From Bradyrhizobium sp. WSM1417 (lineage in GTDB: Bacteria > Pseudomonadota > Alphaproteobacteria > Rhizobiales > Xanthobacteraceae): a DNA stretch of 64,000 nucleotides. Positions 60,187 to 64,000 of this stretch are shown here, piece after piece; the stretch's first letter is position 1, and the number at the start of each line of letters is the position of its first letter. The DNA lies in the NCBI RefSeq assembly GCF_000515415.1, contig NZ_KI911783.1:6497831-6561830 (forward strand). Direction: 5' to 3'. Position numbers and translations under genes: made by a program. The notes beneath the pieces are model-generated. The model worked only from the letters and a program-made list of their open reading frames with translations, was not told the DNA's origin and ran no database searches.

Positions 60187-60411
60187 TCACGTCCCCGGTG
60201 CCGCTGCAACACACCCTGGAGCCATTTCGAACGTGTGTTGACGGGACGACATCGGCGAAGCTACTGGCTCATCGCCGTGATAGGCAAGCCACCACGCCCC
60301 TAACTTGAATTGCGGCAAGGGAGCCGCATTGAAGTACGTCAACCGGTGAAGGTCAACCAATGTATCGGCGATGTCGCCATCGGATGCATCGACGATGCGA
60401 ATTCTGTGCAT
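60187..60411 (-). pseudogene. Truncated GNAT acetyltransferase
   Basis: From the ATG at 60411 the frame reads MHRIRIVDASDGDIADTLVD and then FNAAPLPQFKLGAWWLAYHGDEPVA, which matches the N-terminal quarter of GNAT N-acetyltransferases found in phage and mobile regions. After that the family resemblance stops: 17 to 20 unrelated residues lead to a stop at 60187. The acetyl-CoA binding motif is missing, so this is a remnant. The neighbouring small phage-type gene supports a decayed prophage segment. Confidence 0.6.
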
Positions 60412-60473
60412 GAGACGGTCCGTTGGGTGACGACGACGTGAGTGGAATGCAGCAATGTCGTCGCGGCTGAGGC

Positions 60474-60767
60474 TCACTTGCCGAGCACGACCTTGACGCT
60501 TAGCCCAACCACACCCATCAGACCGGTGGCGATCACCGTAATCACGGCCTTGAGCGTGTAGCTCTGCGCCTGCTCGACGCTCGTTCGCCATCGGCGCAGA
60601 TGCTGAAAATCCGCCCTTAGCTCCTTTCGATCGTCATTATCAATTCCGAAAGACGCCAGCATCGATGCCACCGTCCGCAATACGATGGCATCAAAGTTCG
60701 CCTGCTGAAGCCTGTGTTGCTCAGCCAGCATCTCGGCAACCATCGCCCTGACTTCATCATCTGTCAT
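60474..60767 (-). CDS. Small phage-type protein with C-terminal membrane helix
   Basis: This 97-residue protein (MTDDEVRAMVAEMLAEQHRL to SFGIDNDDRKELRADFQHLRRW) is a charged helical region followed by one membrane span (LKAVITVIATGLMGVVGLSV). I recall similar small proteins next to lysis or packaging genes in rhizobial prophages, but no specific family function. It lies just upstream of the truncated GNAT gene. The start at 60767 is preferred; a GTG two codons upstream is possible. Confidence 0.65.
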   Translation of the reverse strand: MTDDEVRAMVAEMLAEQHRLQQANFDAIVLRTVASMLASFGIDNDDRKELRADFQHLRRWRTSVEQAQSYTLKAVITVIATGLMGVVGLSVKVVLGK

Positions 60768-60984
60768 CTTCACCGCTTGATGATCCTTTCAAAGTTCTCG
60801 AAGCCGCGCGTAGCGAAGTAGGAGACACCAAATTGGCTCCGGAGACCGCAGCGGCGCGAGCACTGGCCCGGCGCCGTGGGCCCCCACGTTCGCGCGTCCG
60901 CGACCAGCAATGGTACGGCCGGCGGCGCACCAGGTTCGACGAGTGGCTGCAACGCGCCGCGGTCATCCGATCTCGATCGAGACG

Positions 60985-61075
60985 AAAAAACCCGCGGCGG
61001 AAGCTTTCCGCGCGGGTGAACCAAACTCGTTTCGATGATGCCATTCTGCCAGTGTTTTCGCTCACGTGTCAAACG
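60985..61075. repeat. Hairpin repeat, copy 1
   Basis: A hairpin CCCGCG..GGAA..TTCC..CGCGGG (60991-61016) is followed by a tail with ACCAAACTC, TTTCGATGATG, CATTCTGCCAGTGTTTT and CGTGTCAAA. Six A residues precede the stem, so on the minus strand it looks like an intrinsic terminator. Two related copies follow within 3 kb, and the inner stem differs with compensation. The rest of 60774-61120 shows no gene. Confidence 0.7.
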
Positions 61076-61120
61076 AACGAATTCGCTTAAGCCGCGTTAG
61101 GCGATCAGGAGGGCCGGCAG

Positions 61121-61312
61121 ATGACACTCAAGACGACCTCACAAAACACGTCGCCAAATCTTCCTGGACGAAAGCCGCGCAGCGACAAGGAGCGGGACAC
61201 GCTAGAAGCCGTCGTTGAGGACGCCGGCGACAAGGACTGCGATCTCGTGAATGGCGAGGGCGGCCCCATCGACCTTCCCACCAAACCCGGCCATTTGTCG
61301 AAGGACGATTAG
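61121..61312 (+). CDS. Small acidic hydrophilic protein, unknown
   Basis: This 63-residue protein (MTLKTTSQNTSPNLPGRKPR, SDKERDTLEAVVEDAGDKD, then IDLPTKPGHLSKDD) is preceded by a strong AGGAGGG, which supports translation. It has no membrane segment and is probably disordered. I do not recognise a function. It lies between the first hairpin repeat and a stand-alone receiver gene on the same strand. Confidence 0.65.
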   Translation: MTLKTTSQNTSPNLPGRKPRSDKERDTLEAVVEDAGDKDCDLVNGEGGPIDLPTKPGHLSKDD

Positions 61313-61394
61313 GCCGCTCCGCAGACGGGGGCGCATCTCGCCGGAACTTACGCCACGGCGGCCGCGTTTATTCCTTCAGAAGGAACGTTGTGCG

Positions 61395-61739
61395 ATGAGC
61401 CATACCGTACTGGTTGTTGACGACGATCCCAGCGTGCTCGACGTCATCGTTGAGATGCTGGAAGATCTCGGCTGCGAAGTCATCAGCGCCCGGAGCGGCC
61501 ACGATGCGCTCGACCGGCTCAAGCAGAACCAGGATATCTCCATCCTCATCACCGACATCAACATGCCTGGCATGGACGGTCATGAACTGGCCGAGCGGGT
61601 CAGGCGAGACCGCCCGGAACTGAAGATCCTGCAATTGTCCGGGCGTGAACCCCGGCGCGACGGCCTTCCCATGATCAGAAAGCCGTTTTCGTTCGAGGAA
61701 CTCGCCAGCACCATGCAGCGGACCACCGGCATCTGCTGA
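61395..61739 (+). CDS. Stand-alone response regulator receiver
   Basis: This 114-residue protein is a single receiver domain: acidic pocket D9/D10 (VVDDDPS), phospho-acceptor D54 in LITDINMPG, and the conserved Lys in IRKPFS. There is no output domain, so it likely acts by protein contact or as a phosphate sink, as CheY-like or FixJ-network proteins do. No histidine kinase is nearby. The start is set by the receiver's first strand (MSHTVLVVDD). Confidence 0.88.
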   Translation: MSHTVLVVDDDPSVLDVIVEMLEDLGCEVISARSGHDALDRLKQNQDISILITDINMPGMDGHELAERVRRDRPELKILQLSGREPRRDGLPMIRKPFSFEELASTMQRTTGIC

Positions 61740-61764
61740 AGGTCGCAAGCCCAGAAAACCCAAA

Positions 61765-61855
61765 ACAAAACCCGCAGCGGATCGCGTCCGCGCGGGTTGA
61801 ACCAAACTCTTTTTCGATGATGGCATCATGCCGGTGTTTTGCCCGGCGTGTCAAC
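61765..61855. repeat. Hairpin repeat, copy 2
   Basis: Hairpin CCCGC..CGGA..TCCG..GCGGG (61771-61796), with the same tail (ACCAAACTC, TTTCGATGATGGCAT, GCCGGTGTTTT, CGTGTCAA). It lies between the receiver and the monooxygenase gene. Confidence 0.7.
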
Positions 61856-61983
61856 GCGGCGAACGCGGACAAAGGATTCTCTCTTCCCACTCAGATATGT
61901 GGTGTGCAACGGGCTTGCTTCAAGCCCCCGACCCTGCCGTAGAACCCTCGACCCGAACACCATCCAACACCGAGGGTCATCAC

Positions 61984-63522
61984 ATGCCTGTACTGCTTCC
62001 GACGTCCCGGACGCGCGACCACGTCAAAGGGGCTGGCGCCCGCCACGCTCAAGACCAAGTGAAAGACCACGCGGTGGTGATCGCCGGCGCTGGCCCGACC
62101 GGCATGATGCTGGCCGCGGAGCTCGCGCTCGCGCATGTCGACGTCGCCGTGGTCGAACGGCGCGCCGACCAGGAGCTAACAGGCACGCGCGCCGGCGGCT
62201 TGCACGCGCGCAGCATCGAGATCCTCGACCAGCGCGGCGTCGCGGATCGCTTCCTGCGCGAAGGACAGATCACCCAGCTCGCGGGCTTCGCCTGGACCAG
62301 GCTCGACATCAGCGACCTCCCCACCCGCCACGCTTACGGGCTCGCCCTGCGGCAGAGCCACATCGAGCGCATCCTGGCTGACTGGGTCAGCGAGCTCGCG
62401 GTGCCGATCTATCGCAACCGCGAGGTGACGTGTTTTGCGCAGGACGAGACCGGCATCGACGTGACGCTCTCCGGCGGCGAGACCTTGCGCGCAAACTATC
62501 TGGTCGGCTGTGACGGCGGCCGCAGCCTGGTGCGCAAGGCCGCCGGCATCGACTTGGTCGGCACAGGTCCGACGCTGAGCAACCTCATGGCCGAAGTCGA
62601 GATGCGAGTGGAGCCGGAATGGGGCCTGCGTCACGACGCGCTCGGCTTTCACGGCCTCAGCAAGACCGAGAGCGGGCGCGTGCTGGTCGTTGTGACGGAA
62701 GCGACGCTCGATCGCACCGGCGCGCCTGGCCCCCGCGATCTCAGCGAAGCCCTCGTCGCCGTGTACGGCACCGACTTCGGACTCCACAGCCCGTCCTGGA
62801 TCTCCCGTTTCACCGATGCGGCACGGCAGGCCGTGTCCTATCGCAGCGGACGCGTGCTAATCGCCGGCGATGCCGCGCATATCCATCACTCTGTCGGCGG
62901 GCAGGGCCTCAACACCGGTCTGCAGGACGCGGTCAATCTCGGTTGGAAGCTCGCGCAAGTGGTCAAGGGTTTGTCGCCCGAAACCCTGCTCGACACCTAC
63001 CACGCCGAGCGCCATCCCGTCGCCGCGCGCGTGCTGCGCAACACCATGGCGCAAATCGCCCTGCTCCGCCGCGGCGAGGACGGCCTCAAGGCCGCGCGCG
63101 AAATCGTCTCCGAACTGCTCGGCATGGACGAGCCGCGTAAGCGTTTTGGCGCGATGATGAGCGGGCTCGACGTGCACTATGATCTCGGCAAAGGACACGC
63201 ACTGCTCGGGCGCCGCATCCCCGATCTCGATTTGACACTCGAAGGGCGTCCGCTGCGACTATTCACGCTGCTGCACGACGCGCGGGGCTTGCTGTTCAAT
63301 CTTGGCGAGAAGAATAGCTTCGATACCGCACCATGGGCTGATCGCATCAAAACAGTGGATGTCAAACACGACGGCGCCTGGGAGCTTCCGAACGTCGGAC
63401 AAGTCGCAGTACCAGGCGCCGTGCTGGTGCGGCCGGACGGGCACGTGGCCTGGGTGAGAGATCAAGGTCATCACGGACTTGCGGACGCGCTGACGAGGTG
63501 GTTCGGGGCGCCTGCGGCTTAA
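61984..63522 (+). CDS. Rifampicin-monooxygenase-like FAD-dependent aromatic hydroxylase
   Basis: This 512-residue group A flavoprotein has GAGPTGMMLA for FAD (about residue 36-45), TRAGGLHARSIEILDQRG, the DG motif CDGGRSLVRKAAG and GDAAHIHHSVGGQGLNTGLQDAVNLGWKLA, which is highly typical of the Rox/RIFMO and PheA-like hydroxylase group. The C-terminal thioredoxin-like domain (about 410-512) is present. Such enzymes inactivate rifamycins or hydroxylate aromatics. The first 30 residues (MPVLLPTSRTRDHVKGAGAR) are poorly conserved in type, and a later start is possible. It stands between two hairpin repeats. Confidence 0.85.
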   Translation: MPVLLPTSRTRDHVKGAGARHAQDQVKDHAVVIAGAGPTGMMLAAELALAHVDVAVVERRADQELTGTRAGGLHARSIEILDQRGVADRFLREGQITQLAGFAWTRLDISDLPTRHAYGLALRQSHIERILADWVSELAVPIYRNREVTCFAQDETGIDVTLSGGETLRANYLVGCDGGRSLVRKAAGIDLVGTGPTLSNLMAEVEMRVEPEWGLRHDALGFHGLSKTESGRVLVVVTEATLDRTGAPGPRDLSEALVAVYGTDFGLHSPSWISRFTDAARQAVSYRSGRVLIAGDAAHIHHSVGGQGLNTGLQDAVNLGWKLAQVVKGLSPETLLDTYHAERHPVAARVLRNTMAQIALLRRGEDGLKAAREIVSELLGMDEPRKRFGAMMSGLDVHYDLGKGHALLGRRIPDLDLTLEGRPLRLFTLLHDARGLLFNLGEKNSFDTAPWADRIKTVDVKHDGAWELPNVGQVAVPGAVLVRPDGHVAWVRDQGHHGLADALTRWFGAPAA

Positions 63523-63553
63523 CGAGAAGCAGTGCACCCGCCGCCGAAACAAA

Positions 63554-63577
63554 CAGCCCGCGGTTCGCCGCAGGCTG
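63554..63577 (+). terminator. Terminator-like hairpin with TTCG loop
   Basis: CAGCC-c-GCGG, loop TTCG, CCGC-a-GGCTG, followed some bases later by a run of T (63590-63594). It lies 31 bases after the monooxygenase stop. Confidence 0.55.
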
Positions 63578-63880
63578 TTGAGTATCAGGTTTTTGCAACG
63601 CGACTCAAGATTCGGAGGTTGCGCCGCTCATCGGCTTTCGGTGCGGCTGCGTTTCCGGGCAAGCCAAATTCCAGAGCCGGCCTTTCCGGTTCATATGCTA
63701 GCCCATCGCCGATCCATTGTGGCCATCCGGTGCCCCTACCTGCTTCAACGCGACTTCGACGCCCCTTTCGCTTCCGTGCTCATGCCTCATCCTGCGAACT
63801 GCTTTAGAGCGCGGCTGGAACTTCACAATTTCAGACATAGGGAAAATGCCTCTACAGTTTCAAATCAGTTATTCGAGACG
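63578..63880. other. Gene-free stretch
   Basis: No reading frame with a credible start or recognisable product was found here on either strand. Confidence 0.4.
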
Positions 63881-63966
63881 CAAAATCCGCGGCGCAAGGC
63901 CCGGCGCGGGCGAAAACAAACTCGTCTCGATCATGTTATTCTGCCAGGTTTGCCCGACGTATCAAA
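63881..63966. repeat. Hairpin repeat, copy 3 (diverged)
   Basis: Stem CCGCG (63887-63891) with CGCGG (63905-63909), then the shared tail in diverged form (ACAAACTCGT, CTCGATCATG, TTCTGCCAG, TTTGCCCGACGTATCAAA). It is the most diverged of the three copies. Confidence 0.55.
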
Positions 63967-64000
63967 TCCATTGGGCTCTACGATGCTATGCTGTCCATCG

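Overview
The window is GC-rich alphaproteobacterial chromosome. It most resembles Bradyrhizobium or a close relative in the Nitrobacteraceae: an FNR/FixK-type regulon, PHB storage genes, several CoA-dependent aromatic catabolic clusters, TRAP, Bug and ABC importers, and many gene overlaps of 1 to 4 bases. This genus call is inferred from gene content, not from a database match. No rRNA, tRNA or CRISPR array was seen.

Region 1 (1-4.7 kb) is the end of an integrative element. It holds a partial toprim-type primase, an 80-residue unknown protein, an ArdC-like antirestriction/zincin protein, about 1.1 kb without a gene, a small Xis-like DNA-binding protein and a tyrosine integrase. The integrase abuts the 3' end of a chromosomal crotonase gene, a likely insertion point. 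Two genes here share a strongly conserved leader that folds into a covarying hairpin just before the ribosome binding site.

Region 2 (4.7-17.8 kb) is catabolic and transport cargo. It has a crotonase, a DMSO-reductase-family molybdoenzyme, a Bug receptor, a two-subunit molybdenum hydroxylase translationally coupled to a ModA-like protein without a signal peptide, a TRAP transporter with an SDR, a cyclase-family metallohydrolase, and a Crp-type regulator.

Region 3 (18-33 kb) is a compact low-oxygen regulon. An FNR-type iron-sulfur regulator is surrounded by eight FNR/FixK-like boxes (TTGAY-N4-RTCAA or near matches), all between 18.27 and 32.15 kb. They precede a 44-residue membrane protein, a monohaem cytochrome c, an Mla-type lipid transport operon, two small envelope proteins, a universal stress protein followed by an ADP-forming acyl-CoA synthetase/acetyltransferase, a kinase-like fusion with a CHAD protein, a phasin-like/PhaC operon, and a CBS-BON protein.

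Region 4 (33-49 kb) looks like a 2-aminobenzoyl-CoA (anthranilate) type aerobic hybrid pathway. It has a CoA ligase with RidA, a MarR regulator, a branched-chain-type binding protein, a PhzS-like monooxygenase, the two-domain 2-aminobenzoyl-CoA monooxygenase/reductase, a crotonase, an SDR, and a five-gene operon (hydrolase, acyl-CoA dehydrogenase-like, acyl-CoA ligase, opine-dehydrogenase-like, 3-hydroxyacyl-CoA dehydrogenase). Six copies of one AT-rich palindrome related to TATTTTAAGCCTAAAATA sit at its promoters and probably are the MarR operators.

Region 5 (49-60 kb) is a second catabolic locus. An ABC importer is in line with an IlvD/Edd dehydratase and a NicX-like ring-cleavage dioxygenase homologue. 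Beside it are a 3-hydroxyisobutyrate dehydrogenase homologue, a two-component flavin monooxygenase and a class III CoA transferase.

Region 6 (60-64 kb) has a truncated GNAT gene, a small phage-type protein, a small conserved-looking protein, a stand-alone receiver, a rifampicin-monooxygenase-like flavoprotein, and three copies of a roughly 90-base hairpin repeat.
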